A DNA stretch of 64,000 nt. It comes from Leisingera sp. ANG-M7. Lineage in GTDB: Bacteria; Pseudomonadota; Alphaproteobacteria; Rhodobacterales; Rhodobacteraceae. The notes beneath the pieces are model-generated. The model worked only from the letters and a program-made list of their open reading frames with translations, was not told the origin of the DNA and ran no database searches. Positions 41,085 through 50,351 of this stretch are shown here, piece by piece. Location: the NCBI RefSeq assembly GCF_000813965.1, contig NZ_JWLI01000001.1, positions 620,001 to 684,000 of the forward strand. Direction: 5' to 3'. Made by a program: the position numbers and the translations under genes. How positions within the stretch are numbered: the first letter of the stretch is position 1; each line of letters begins with the position of its first letter.

Positions 41085-42654
41085 CACCCCTGTAACGGAT
41101 CTTGTCATCATCGGCGGCGGCATCAACGGCTGCGGCATCGCCCGCGACGCCGCCGGCCGCGGCCTGTCGGTGACACTGGCTGAGATGAATGACCTCGCCT
41201 CCGCCACCTCCTCCGCTTCGACAAAGCTGTTCCACGGGGGCTTGCGCTATCTGGAGTACTTCGAATTCCGGCTGGTGCGCGAAGCGCTGATTGAGCGCGA
41301 GGTGCTCTTGAAGGCGATGCCGCATATCTCCTGGCCGATGCGGTTCGTGCTGCCGTTTCACAAGGACATGCGGTTCGACAGCGATACACCGACCTCCAAG
41401 CTGCTCACAACCTTCATGCCATGGATGAAGGGTCGCCGCCCGGCCTGGCTGATCCGTCTGGGACTGTTCCTGTATGACAGCCTGGGCAAACGCGGCATTC
41501 TGCCCGGCACAGCGAAACTGGACCTGGCCGCCGACCCGGCGGGCCGCCCCCTGAAGGACAAGTTCAAGACCGCCTTTGAATACTCCGACTGCTGGATCGA
41601 GGATGCCCGTCTGGTGGTACTGAACGCCCGCGACGCACAGGCCCGCGGCGCCGAGATTCTGACCCGAACTAAGGTGCTGTCCGCCGAGCGCCACGCTGAT
41701 CACTGGGTGATCACCCTGCAGGATCAGGCCAGCGGCGACACCCAACAGCGCCGCGCGAAAATGCTGGTCAATGCAGGCGGGCCATGGGTTGCCGACGTGC
41801 TGCACCAGAAACTGGGCCAGAACAGCCGCGAAAACGTCCGGCTGGTGCGCGGCAGCCATATCGTGGTGCCGAAACTGTTCGACCACGGCCGCTGCTATTT
41901 CTTCCAAGGCACCGACGGGCGGATCATTTTTGCCATTCCCTATGAAGAGGATTTCACCCTGATCGGCACCACCGACGCCGATCATCCGGATCCGGAGACC
42001 GCACCGGAATGCACCGCAGCCGAGCAGGACTATCTGATTGATTTCGCGTCCGGGTACTTCAATCAGCCGCTGAGCCGTGACGATATCGTCTGGACCTACT
42101 CCGGCGTGCGCCCGCTCTATGACGACGGTGCCAGCTCTGCCACCGCGGCCACCCGCGAATATGTGCTGACACTGGATCAGGCCCAGGCGCCTCTCCTGAA
42201 TGTCTTCGGCGGCAAGATCACCACCTATCGCAAGCTGGCGGAGGCCGCGCTGGCAAAGATCGGCGAAGTGTTCCCCCAGCTGCCCGCGGACTGGACCGCA
42301 GGCATTGCCCTGCCCGGCGGTGATTTTGCGGTGGCGGATGTGGAAAAGCTGCAAGGCAAACTCGCAGCGGACTATCCGTTCCTGTCTCCCTACGGAACCC
42401 GCCGCCTGATCCGCGCTTATGGCTCTGAGGCCTGGGAAGTGCTGGACGATGCCAAGTCTGCCGCTGATCTGGGGCAAGACTTCGGCGCCACCATCACAGC
42501 GCGGGAACTGGACTGGGCGATTGGCCGCGAGTGGGTGCGAACAGGCGATGACTACCTGTGGCGGCGGACCAAGCTGGGGCTGCGGCTGGATGCAGCCCAG
42601 CGCGCGGCGGTGGATGCCTATATTCAAGGAAAAGCGTCACAGCTCGCGGCATAA
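41077..42654 (+). CDS. glpD: Aerobic glycerol-3-phosphate dehydrogenase
   Basis: 525 residues. The FAD motif is 'DLVIIGGGINGCGIARDAAGRG' near the N-terminus; the GlpD-specific 'STKLFHGGLRYLEYFEFRLV' and 'RGSHIVVPKLF' follow, and the C-terminal DAO domain ends in 'WAIGREWVRTGDDYLWRRTKLGL'. It oxidises sn-glycerol 3-phosphate to dihydroxyacetone phosphate at the inner membrane and feeds electrons to quinone. It is the second gene of the glpR-glpD pair. Confidence 0.95.
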   Translation: MTDTPVTDLVIIGGGINGCGIARDAAGRGLSVTLAEMNDLASATSSASTKLFHGGLRYLEYFEFRLVREALIEREVLLKAMPHISWPMRFVLPFHKDMRFDSDTPTSKLLTTFMPWMKGRRPAWLIRLGLFLYDSLGKRGILPGTAKLDLAADPAGRPLKDKFKTAFEYSDCWIEDARLVVLNARDAQARGAEILTRTKVLSAERHADHWVITLQDQASGDTQQRRAKMLVNAGGPWVADVLHQKLGQNSRENVRLVRGSHIVVPKLFDHGRCYFFQGTDGRIIFAIPYEEDFTLIGTTDADHPDPETAPECTAAEQDYLIDFASGYFNQPLSRDDIVWTYSGVRPLYDDGASSATAATREYVLTLDQAQAPLLNVFGGKITTYRKLAEAALAKIGEVFPQLPADWTAGIALPGGDFAVADVEKLQGKLAADYPFLSPYGTRRLIRAYGSEAWEVLDDAKSAADLGQDFGATITARELDWAIGREWVRTGDDYLWRRTKLGLRLDAAQRAAVDAYIQGKASQLAA

Positions 42655-42689
42655 CGCAAAGGGGGCGTGCAAACGCGAGCTGAGGCGCG

Positions 42690-42709
42690 GCCCGGCCTGC
42701 CGGCCGGGC
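42690..42709. repeat. Hairpin between convergent glpD and cobO
   Basis: GCCCGGCC-TGCC-GGCCGGGC: an exact 8-base stem with a four-base loop, lying 8 bases beyond the cobO stop. It is one of four related intergenic hairpins in this window and may help terminate the convergent transcripts. Confidence 0.6.
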
Positions 42710-42717
42710 GAAAGTTC

Positions 42718-43353
42718 TTAAAACTCCACGCCCTTCTGCGCTTTCACACCGGCGCGGAACGGATGCTTGATCTGCCCCATTTCGGTCACCAGATCGGCGA
42801 TTTCGATCAGCTCTTCCTTGGCGTTGCGGCCCGTCAGCACCACATGGGTCATCGGTGGCTTCTGCTCCACCAGGAACTCAAGCACCTCCTCCAGGTCCAG
42901 GTACTCATAGCGCAGGGCGATGTTAATCTCATCCAGCAGCACCATCGTGTTGCGCTCGTCCAGGATCATCTCCTTGGCCTTCTCCCAGCCCTTCTGGGCG
43001 GCGGCGATGTCGCGCGCCTTGTCCTGTGTCTCCCAGGTGAAGCCCTCACCCATAGTATAGAACTGGCAGAGATCGCTGAAGTTTTCCTCGATCAGGGTCC
43101 GCTCGCCGGTCTGCCAGGCACCCTTGATGAACTGCACCACGGCAGACGGCATCCCATGCGCGATACAGCGCATGATCATTCCGAAACCCGAAGAGGATTT
43201 GCCCTTGCCAGGACCGGTGTGAACAATGATCAGGCCCTTCTCGCCGTCCTTGGTCTTCATCATCCGGTCACGCGCGGCCTTTTTCTTGGCCATCTTGGAG
43301 GCGTGACGGGCGGCTTCTTCCTCTGAGATGCCGGTTTCAGACTTTTCGCTCAT
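42718..43353 (-). CDS. cobO: Cob(I)yrinic acid a,c-diamide adenosyltransferase
   Basis: 211 residues from ATG 43353 (GGAG upstream); the frame continues to 43410 but that part overlaps the riboswitch leader region on the other strand. The CobO/BtuR family is clear: 'ASKMAKKKAARDRMMKTKDG', P-loop GPGKGKSSSGFG, 'VVQFIKGAWQTGE', and 'VLLDEINIALRYEYLDLEEVLEFL'. It adds the 5'-deoxyadenosyl group to reduced cobyrinate diamide using ATP. It is divergent from the cob operon and riboswitch on the plus strand. Confidence 0.95.
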   Translation of the reverse strand: MSEKSETGISEEEAARHASKMAKKKAARDRMMKTKDGEKGLIIVHTGPGKGKSSSGFGMIMRCIAHGMPSAVVQFIKGAWQTGERTLIEENFSDLCQFYTMGEGFTWETQDKARDIAAAQKGWEKAKEMILDERNTMVLLDEINIALRYEYLDLEEVLEFLVEQKPPMTHVVLTGRNAKEELIEIADLVTEMGQIKHPFRAGVKAQKGVEF

Positions 43354-43417
43354 GGGGGCTCTCCAGCTGTTTGACCCCATGTCTTGACAAAGAAGGGCGC
43401 CATAGCGCAAGGGGGTT

Positions 43418-43603
43418 CAGCTGGTTCCTGTGAAAACAGGCGAAGAGGGAATGTGAAGGCCTTGCCAAGGCTCAAGCACAGCCGCCCCCGCGACCGTGAC
43501 CGGATGAGGCCGCCATGCCACTGGGAATACGTCCCGGGAAGGCAGGATGGCCGGCAAGGCCTGAGCGCCTTGGCATCCGCAAGCCGGGAGACCTGCCAGC
43601 GAG
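43418..43603 (+). ncRNA. Cobalamin riboswitch upstream of the main cob operon
   Basis: The B12 aptamer landmarks occur in order: GAAGAGGGAA at ~43442-43451, GCCGCCCCCGCGACCGTGA at ~43481-43499, GCCACTGGGAA at ~43516-43526, and the B12 box CAAGCCGGGAGACCTGCC at ~43580-43597. Another ~110 bases with GC-rich stems precede the DUF1636 ATG at 43712 and could form the expression platform. Cobalamin should turn down the DUF1636-cobW-cobN operon. Boundaries are approximate. Confidence 0.9.
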
Positions 43604-43711
43604 AGAGAGATCAACGGGCAGACGGGGTGTTCTGCGACCGGGTGAGGGGCTGGCACGACACAGTTCCTTTCTGGCCATCCCGCACGCCCTGCCGCGACAG
43701 GAGACGCGCTG

Positions 43712-44122
43712 ATGGCTGACGATATGGCAGGCAAGACTGCCAGCACCCAGGGACCGGTCACGCTGACCGTTTGCCTCACCTGCCGCCGCGAGGGCGCCGA
43801 TCCCGAGGCAGCACGCCCCGGCGCCATCCTGCACGCAGCCCTGGAAGAAGCCGGGATGCCCGAAGGCGTCCGCCTGCGCGGGGTCGAATGCCTGTCCTCC
43901 TGCAAGCGCGGCTGCGCCGTGGCGCTGGTCGGCGGCGAAGAACGCTGGACCTATGTCTACGGCGACCTCGACCCGGACCAGCACGTCCCCGAAATTCTGG
44001 AAGGCGCCGCAGCCTATGCCGCCACTACCGATGGCGTCGTTCCATGGCGCGAGCGCCCGCAGACCTTCCGCAAGCAATCCGTTGCCCGCATCCCGCCGGC
44101 CAAGTTCTTCTCCGAGGAGTAA
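43712..44122 (+). CDS. DUF1636 putative metal/Fe-S-binding protein, first copy
   Basis: 136 residues. The core is a thioredoxin-like-ferredoxin-type pattern: 'TVCLTCRREG' (CxxC) and 'VECLSSCKRGCAVAL' (CxxxC). DUF1636 genes regularly accompany cobW and cobalamin genes; they may bind a metal or a [2Fe-2S] cluster. It is the first gene after the riboswitch and is followed 2 bases later by cobW. A paralogue closes the operon at 56969. Confidence 0.85.
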   Translation: MADDMAGKTASTQGPVTLTVCLTCRREGADPEAARPGAILHAALEEAGMPEGVRLRGVECLSSCKRGCAVALVGGEERWTYVYGDLDPDQHVPEILEGAAAYAATTDGVVPWRERPQTFRKQSVARIPPAKFFSEE

Positions 44123-44124
44123 TC

Positions 44125-45159
44125 ATGAGCGACCTCAACAAGATCCCCGTCACCGTCATCACCGGCTTCCTCGGTGCGGGCAAGACCACCCTGATCCGCC
44201 ACCTGATGCAGAACCCGCAGGGCAAGCGCCTGGCGGTTGTGGTGAACGAGTTCGGCACCGCTGGCGTTGACGGTGACATCCTGAAATCCTGCGCTGATGA
44301 AAACTGCCCGGCGGAAAACATCATGGAGCTGGCAAACGGCTGTATCTGCTGCACCGTGGCCGATGACTTCATCCCCACCATCGAACAGCTGATGGACCTG
44401 CCCGAAAAGCCCGATCACATCGTGATCGAAACCTCCGGCCTGGCCCTGCCCAAGCCGCTCTTGAAGGCCTTCGACTGGCCCGCCATCCGCTCCCGCATCA
44501 CCGTCGACGGCGTGATTGCGCTGGCCGACGCCGAGGCAGTTGCCAAGGGCCAGTTCGCCCCTGACCTGGACGCCGTGCAGGCCCAGCGCGAGGCGGATGA
44601 CAGCATCGACCACGAAACCCCGCTGTCCGAGGTGTTCGAGGATCAGATCTCCTGCGCCGACATCGTTCTCCTGTCCAAAGCCGATCTGGCCGGCGACGCA
44701 GGCGTCGAGAAGGCCCGCGCGGTGATCGAGGCCGAGGCCCCCCGCAAGCTGCCGATCCTGCCGATGAGCGAAGGCGTCATCGACCCGCGCATCATCCTGG
44801 GCTTGGGCGCCGCTGCCGAAGACGATCTGGACTCCCGCCCCAGCCATCACGACGGCCACCACGACCACGAGCATGACGATTTTGAAAGCATCGTTGTCGA
44901 AATGGGCGAAGTCTCCGACCCGGAAGCGCTGCAGAATGCCATCGTGAAACTCGCCCGCGAGCGCAACATCCTGCGCGTCAAAGGCTATGTCGCGGTGGAG
45001 GGGAAACCGATGCGGATGCTGGTTCAGGCCGTGGGCGAGCGCCTGCGCGCCCAGTATGATCAGCCCTGGGGCGCGCAGCCGCGCAAAACCGCCCTGGTGG
45101 TCATTGCCGAGCATGACGACATCGACGAACAGGCCATCCGCGCCGAGCTGGGGGCGTAG
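44125..45159 (+). CDS. cobW: CobW GTPase of cobalamin biosynthesis
   Basis: 344 residues from ATG 44125. It has the COG0523 G3E GTPase features: Walker A GFLGAGKTT, 'VVVNEFGTAGVD', and the metal-binding CXCC in 'NGCICCTVADD'. A His-rich loop (SHHDGHHDHEHDD) sits before the CobW C-terminal domain. It is thought to deliver cobalt for insertion by the CobNST chelatase. cobN follows after a structured 153-base spacer. Confidence 0.93.
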   Translation: MSDLNKIPVTVITGFLGAGKTTLIRHLMQNPQGKRLAVVVNEFGTAGVDGDILKSCADENCPAENIMELANGCICCTVADDFIPTIEQLMDLPEKPDHIVIETSGLALPKPLLKAFDWPAIRSRITVDGVIALADAEAVAKGQFAPDLDAVQAQREADDSIDHETPLSEVFEDQISCADIVLLSKADLAGDAGVEKARAVIEAEAPRKLPILPMSEGVIDPRIILGLGAAAEDDLDSRPSHHDGHHDHEHDDFESIVVEMGEVSDPEALQNAIVKLARERNILRVKGYVAVEGKPMRMLVQAVGERLRAQYDQPWGAQPRKTALVVIAEHDDIDEQAIRAELGA

Positions 45160-45312
45160 GCTGAAATGAAAACCACGAGGCGCAAAGTGGGATGCTCCGC
45201 CCGGCCGACAGGCCGGGCAGCGCCCGTCCCGCCCCCCACGGGGCGGGCGCTTCTCGCCCTCCCCGCCGGGACGGGCGCCGCCCTTCGTGGCGATCCCAAC
45301 AGGAAGTAAGCC
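45160..45312. other. Highly structured cobW-cobN spacer with nested inverted repeats
   Basis: Three stems are packed into ~80 bases: GCCCGGCC/GGCCGGGC (45199-45206, 45211-45218), GCGCCCGTCCC/GGGACGGGCGC (45220-45230, 45268-45278), and, nested inside it, CCCGCCCC/GGGGCGGG (45228-45235, 45240-45247). There is no T-tract. It could slow or process the operon mRNA between cobW and cobN. Confidence 0.65.
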
Positions 45313-48300
45313 ATGCACGTCGTCTTCCGCGAAAGCCACGGCCTCGACGAGACCGATACCCCGCAGGACCTCGGGCAGACGCCTGCGGACCTGGTGGTGC
45401 TGTCCTTCTCCGACAGCGACCTCGGCGCTTTCGCGGCGGGCTGGCACCGGGCAGACGGCAAGCTGCCTTCCCTGCGCCTCGCCAACCTGGTGGCGCTGAA
45501 ACACCCGCTCTCGGTCGACGTCTACGCGGAACAGACGCTGGAGGGCGCCAAGGGCGTCCTTGTCCGCCTGATTGGCGGCGAAAGCTACTGGTCCTACGGC
45601 CTTGCCACCCTGCAGGACCTCGCCCGCCGCAAGGGCATCGCGCTGGCGGTCCTGCCCGCCGACGGGCGCGAGGATGCGCGGCTGGATGAGCTCTCCACCC
45701 TGCCCGTCTCCACCCTGCGCCGCCTGCAATCCCTGTGCGACGCCGGCGGCGCCGTTGCCGCTCAGGCCGCGCTGGCCCAGCTGTCACTTGCCGCAGGGCT
45801 TTACGCAGGCCCAGTGCTTGGCCTCAAATCCATGCCTCAGCACGGCTTCTACGATCCGGCCAAGGGCGTGCTCGCAGATCTTCCGCCGCAGGACAAACCG
45901 CTGGTGCTGGTAAGCTTCTACCGCTCCTACCTCACCGCCGCCGATACCGCTCCGGTGGATGCGCTGATCGAGGAACTGCGCGCCCGCGGCTATGCCGCCT
46001 ACGGCGCCTTTGCGGCCAGCCTCAAGGCCCCCTCTGCCGCCGATTGGCTGCGCGGGAAACTGCCCGAACTGAACCCATCTGCCATCATCAACGCCACCGC
46101 GTTTTCCGCGCAAGGCACCGACGGCAGCGCCTCGCCGCTCTCGGCTACCGGCTGCCCGGTGTTCCAGGTCGCCCTCTCCACCGCACGCAAGAAAGACTGG
46201 GCTGAGGCCGACCGCGGGCTGTCGCCCGCCGACCTCGCCATGCATGTGGTGCTGCCCGAAGTCGACGGCCGCATCTTCGCAGGCGTTGTCAGCTTCAAGT
46301 CACCGGGCAAGAAAGACGCAGATCTTCAATACTCCCGCTTTGCCCACCGTGCCGACGCGGACCGCATCAAGGCTGCCGTGGACCGCGTCGAGGGCTGGCT
46401 CCGCCTCGCCAAGCTGACGAATGCTGAGAAACGCCTGGCGCTGATCCTCTCCACCTACCCTGGCCGCGACCACAACCTCGCCCATGCCGTCGGACTGGAC
46501 GCGCTCGCCTCCTGCGACGAGATCCTGCGCGAACTGGCGGCCCAAGGCTACTCCGTCGAGGCGACGGAAAACACCGGCCTGCGGCTGATGGAAGAGACGC
46601 TCAGCGTCCCCCTCGCCGACTACAAAGCCGCCCTCGCCACCCTGCCGCAAGGCCTGCAGGACACCCTGGCCGAGGCCTGGGGCGCCCCGGAACAAGACCC
46701 TGACTGCCGCGATGATGCTTTTCACTTCAAGGCCTTGCGCGCCGGCAACGCCCTGATCGCCCTGCAGCCCGAACGCGGCGAAGTGAAAACCCGGGTCGAT
46801 GACTACCACGACCTCGACCGCACCCCTCGCCACGCCTATGTCGCCTTTTACCTGTGGCTGCGCGCCCAGACTGACGCGCTGATCCACATCGGCGCCCACG
46901 GCACCCTGGAATGGCTGCCGGGCAAAGCAGTCGCCCTCTCCGGTTCCTGCTGGCCCGAGGTGCTGACCGGCCCGCTGCCCGTCGCCTACCCGTTCATCGT
47001 CAATGACCCGGGCGAGGCCGCACAGGCCAAACGCCGCATCGGTGCTGTGACCCTCGGCCACCTGCCGCCGCCTCTGGCACAGACCAACCTGCCCGAGGGC
47101 ATGGCACGGCTCGAAAGCCTGCTCGACGAATATTCAACCGCCGACGGCCTGGACCCGGCCCGCCGCGACCGGCTGATCGTCGACATCCGCGCCGAGGCGC
47201 AGGGCACCGGCGTCGAAGCCGACCTCGGCCTCACCCCCGACACCTCCCCGGCTGAGGCAATCACCCGCATCGACGCCTTTGTCTGCGACATCAAGGAAAG
47301 CCAGTACGGCGAGGGGCTGCATATCTTCGGCACCGGCCAATGCGGGCCACAGGAACGCGCCGGGCTGATTGCCGCGCTGGACGGGAAAATTGTCACCCCC
47401 GGCCCCTCCGGCTCACCGTTCCGCGGCCGTGCTGATGTGATCCCGACCGGGCGCAACTTGTTTACCACCGATCCGCGGGCGGTGCCGTCGCGGGCGGCGC
47501 ATGCGCAAGGGGTCAAACTGGCGGAAGAGCTGCTGCGCCGCCACCTTCAGGATCACGGCGACTGGCCCAAGGGGCTGGTGATCGACCTCTGGGGCTCCGC
47601 CACCATGCGCACCGCGGGTGAGGAGTTTGCCATGGCGCTGCATCTTGCGGGCCTCGCGCCCAAGTGGGACGAAGGCTCTGAACGCGTCTCCGGCTTTGAG
47701 GTGCTGCCGCTGCCGATGCTGAACCGCCCGCGCATCGACGTGACTCTGCGCGTGTCCGGCCTTTTCCGCGATGTCTTCCCAGGCCTTGCCCAGATGTTCG
47801 AAAGTGCCGCCGCCGCGCTGGCCGCCCGCGAGGAAACCCAGGCCGACAACCCCTATCTCACTGAAACACCTCGTGTCTTCGGTCCCAAGCCTGGCCAGTA
47901 CGGGCTGTCAATGAACCCGCATCTGGACGACTACACAGATGAGGCCCGCCAGGCCGCGGGTGAGGCCTGGCTCAACGCGTCCTCCCACGCCATCGACGCC
48001 AAGGGCATCATCACAGACGCCCGCGCGGCGCTGGAAACCCGCCTGCAGGGCGCTGACAGCTTTGTGCATCTGCAGGACCTGCCGGAAACCGACTTGCTGG
48101 TCGCCTCGGACTATGCCGCGCATGAGGCCGGCTTTGCCGCCGCCATGGCCCGCATCGGCCAGACCGCGCCCGCGCTTTATCACCTAGACGCGACCCGCCC
48201 CGACAAGCCGCAGGCGCGCAGCTTGGGCGAGGAGATCGCCCGCGTCACCCGCGCCCGCGCCGCCAACCCGGGCTGGGCCACTTCGATGATGAACCACGGC

Positions 48301-48558
48301 TTCCGCGGCGCGGCGGAAATTGCCGCCACCCTCGACCACATGGCCGCCTTCGCGCATCTGGCGCAAGTGGTGCAGCCGCATCTCTTCGACCTCTACTTCG
48401 ACGCCACCCTGGGCCGTGACGATCTGGTCGAATTCATGGAGCGCGAAAACCCGGAGGCGCTCGCCGCCATGCGCGACCGCTTCCGTGCCCTGTACGACGC
48501 AGGCCTCTGGAGCACCCGGCGCAACTCGATCATGGCAGAGCTGGAGGGCGCGGCATGA
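45313..48558 (+). CDS. cobN: Cobaltochelatase subunit CobN
   Basis: 1081 residues, the large subunit of the aerobic ATP-dependent cobalt chelatase that inserts Co into hydrogenobyrinate diamide. CobN/BchH-family motifs are visible: 'HIGAHGTLEWLPGKAVALSG', 'NDPGEAAQAKRRIGAVTLGH', 'TGRNLFTTDPRAVPSR', and 'DLWGSATMRTAGEEFAMAL'. It is shorter than the ~1250-residue Pseudomonas form. CobS and CobT, its AAA+ partners, are not in this window. The stop overlaps cobG by 4 bases. Confidence 0.95.
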   Translation: MHVVFRESHGLDETDTPQDLGQTPADLVVLSFSDSDLGAFAAGWHRADGKLPSLRLANLVALKHPLSVDVYAEQTLEGAKGVLVRLIGGESYWSYGLATLQDLARRKGIALAVLPADGREDARLDELSTLPVSTLRRLQSLCDAGGAVAAQAALAQLSLAAGLYAGPVLGLKSMPQHGFYDPAKGVLADLPPQDKPLVLVSFYRSYLTAADTAPVDALIEELRARGYAAYGAFAASLKAPSAADWLRGKLPELNPSAIINATAFSAQGTDGSASPLSATGCPVFQVALSTARKKDWAEADRGLSPADLAMHVVLPEVDGRIFAGVVSFKSPGKKDADLQYSRFAHRADADRIKAAVDRVEGWLRLAKLTNAEKRLALILSTYPGRDHNLAHAVGLDALASCDEILRELAAQGYSVEATENTGLRLMEETLSVPLADYKAALATLPQGLQDTLAEAWGAPEQDPDCRDDAFHFKALRAGNALIALQPERGEVKTRVDDYHDLDRTPRHAYVAFYLWLRAQTDALIHIGAHGTLEWLPGKAVALSGSCWPEVLTGPLPVAYPFIVNDPGEAAQAKRRIGAVTLGHLPPPLAQTNLPEGMARLESLLDEYSTADGLDPARRDRLIVDIRAEAQGTGVEADLGLTPDTSPAEAITRIDAFVCDIKESQYGEGLHIFGTGQCGPQERAGLIAALDGKIVTPGPSGSPFRGRADVIPTGRNLFTTDPRAVPSRAAHAQGVKLAEELLRRHLQDHGDWPKGLVIDLWGSATMRTAGEEFAMALHLAGLAPKWDEGSERVSGFEVLPLPMLNRPRIDVTLRVSGLFRDVFPGLAQMFESAAAALAAREETQADNPYLTETPRVFGPKPGQYGLSMNPHLDDYTDEARQAAGEAWLNASSHAIDAKGIITDARAALETRLQGADSFVHLQDLPETDLLVASDYAAHEAGFAAAMARIGQTAPALYHLDATRPDKPQARSLGEEIARVTRARAANPGWATSMMNHGFRGAAEIAATLDHMAAFAHLAQVVQPHLFDLYFDATLGRDDLVEFMERENPEALAAMRDRFRALYDAGLWSTRRNSIMAELEGAA

Positions 48559-49718
48559 GCAGCGCCGCTGAACCCAAGGTCTATGGCTGGTGCCCCGGCG
48601 CCTTGCGCCCGATGATTTCCGGCGACGGGCTGGTGTTGCGGGTGCGCGCGCCTTTGGGTAAACTGTCGGCTGCACAGGCGCGCGGTGTGGCAAGACTTTC
48701 TGAAGAGTTCGGCAACGGCCTTCTCGACATCTCCGCCCGCGCCAACCTGCAGATGCGCGGCATCCGCGAAGACGCGCATGCGGAACTGATCGAAGCCTTG
48801 CGCGATCTCGGCCTTATCGACCCGGATGCAAACGTCGAAGCCCGCCGCAATGTCTTGCTTGCCCCGTTCTGGAGCGCAGGTGACGATACCCACGCCATCG
48901 CCACCGGACTGAGCGCTGCGCTGACGGCGGCAACAGACCTAACCCTGCCGGGAAAATTCGGCTTTGCCATTGACTGCGGCGCGGAACCTGTCCTGCAAGA
49001 CACCGCCGCCGATATCCGCATCGAACGCTATGGCAGCACCCTGATACTGCGCGCTGACGGCGCCGACACCGGCAAGCTCGTCACACATGAATCCGCCGTT
49101 CCCGAAGCCCTCGCCCTCGCCCGCTGGTTCCTCGAACAAGGCGGCGCGCCCGAGGGACGCGGCAGGATGCACCGTCTTATCGCGCGCCGCGGACCGCCGG
49201 CGGCACATGCCGCACCGGTGGCAAGAACCGCTTTCACCGCAAAGCCAGGCACTGTTTTCGCAGGAACACTCGCGGCGCTGGAGTTCGGCCAGATGCCTGC
49301 TGCGACGCTCGCGCAATTGGCAGACCACGGCGATATCCGCCTCACCCCCTGGCGCATGCTGCTGGTGGAAGGTGCGGAGAACCTGCCGCACCTGCCCGGC
49401 CTGATTCTGGATGCAACGGATCCGCGCCTGCAAGTCGTCGCCTGCACCGGCGCGCCAGGCTGCCTGCAGGCGCTTTCGCCGACCCGCGATCTGGCGCGGG
49501 ACCTCGCACCGCATGTCCCCGCCGGATCCCGCCTGCATGTGTCCGGCTGCGCCAAGGGCTGCGCTTGCCCGGGCGCCGCGCCGCTGACACTTACAGCCAC
49601 CGGCAAAAACGAATTCTCCCTGATCCGCAATGGCACTGCCGCGGATCAGCCGCTAAAGACCCGCCTGAGCGCCGACGCTTTGCGCGCCGCTCCCGAACTT
49701 CTGAAAGAGGGCAGCTGA
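48555..49718 (+). CDS. cobG: Precorrin-3B synthase (CobG)
   Basis: 387 residues in the sulfite/nitrite reductase-like family: two half-repeats and a siroheme/[4Fe-4S] binding region 'CTGAPGC' then 'CAKGCAC'. It uses O2 to make precorrin-3B from precorrin-3A, marking the aerobic cobalamin route. The start overlaps the cobN stop, and cobH begins 1 base after its TGA. Confidence 0.93.
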   Translation: MSSAAEPKVYGWCPGALRPMISGDGLVLRVRAPLGKLSAAQARGVARLSEEFGNGLLDISARANLQMRGIREDAHAELIEALRDLGLIDPDANVEARRNVLLAPFWSAGDDTHAIATGLSAALTAATDLTLPGKFGFAIDCGAEPVLQDTAADIRIERYGSTLILRADGADTGKLVTHESAVPEALALARWFLEQGGAPEGRGRMHRLIARRGPPAAHAAPVARTAFTAKPGTVFAGTLAALEFGQMPAATLAQLADHGDIRLTPWRMLLVEGAENLPHLPGLILDATDPRLQVVACTGAPGCLQALSPTRDLARDLAPHVPAGSRLHVSGCAKGCACPGAAPLTLTATGKNEFSLIRNGTAADQPLKTRLSADALRAAPELLKEGS

Positions 49719-49719
49719 C

Positions 49720-50349
49720 ATGCTCCACACCTATGAAACCAACGGCGCCGCTATCTACGCCGAAAGCTTTGCCACCATCCGCCGCGAGGCCGACCTGGCC
49801 CGCTTCAACAAGAACGAGGAAAGCGTCGTCGTCCGCATGATCCATGCCGCCGGCATGGTGGGACTGGAAGAGCATGTGCGCTTTTCCGAGGGCATGGCCG
49901 AGACCGCCCGCGCAGCACTTGCCAACGGAGCGCCGATCCTGTGCGACGCTTACATGGTGTCCGAAGGCATTACCCGCCCGCGCCTGCCTGCGGACAACGA
50001 GGTGATCTGCTCCCTGCGCGACCCCAAGGTGCCGGATCTGGCCAAGGAAATGTCCAATACCCGTTCCGCCGCCGCGCTGGAGCTGTGGCGCCCGAAGCTG
50101 GAAGGCTCTGTCGTGGCCATCGGCAACGCCCCCACCGCGCTGTTCCACCTGCTGAACATGCTGAAGGATCCGGACTGCCCGCGCCCTGCTGCCATCATCG
50201 GCTGCCCTGTGGGCTTTGTCGGCGCGATGGAATCCAAAGACGCGCTGATGGAAGACCTGCCGGTGCCGTCGATGATCGTAAAGGGCCGCCTTGGCGGCTC
50301 CGCCATCACCGTCGCGGCGGTGAACGCGCTGGCAAGCTGGAAAGAGTAA
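49720..50349 (+). CDS. cobH: Precorrin-8X methylmutase (CobH)
   Basis: 209 residues. The family pattern includes 'RFNKNEESVVVRMIHAAGMV', 'CDAYMVSEGITRPRLPADNEV' and 'IGNAPTALFHLLNMLKD', with 'GCPVGFVGAMESKDAL' near the C-terminus. The His in RMIHAAGM is the catalytic residue moving the methyl from C11 to C12 to give hydrogenobyrinate. It lies between cobG and cobI. Confidence 0.95.
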   Translation: MLHTYETNGAAIYAESFATIRREADLARFNKNEESVVVRMIHAAGMVGLEEHVRFSEGMAETARAALANGAPILCDAYMVSEGITRPRLPADNEVICSLRDPKVPDLAKEMSNTRSAAALELWRPKLEGSVVAIGNAPTALFHLLNMLKDPDCPRPAAIIGCPVGFVGAMESKDALMEDLPVPSMIVKGRLGGSAITVAAVNALASWKE

Positions 50350-50351
50350 CC

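Noticed and set aside
42718-43410. Longer CobO start at 43410
   Set aside because: ATG 43353 has a clear GGAG and matches the usual CobO N-terminus. The extension would use the promoter/riboswitch gap.
44014-45729. Minus-strand frame of about 570 codons across cobW
   Set aside because: Translation is low-complexity and the opposite strand encodes an unambiguous CobW and the start of CobN.
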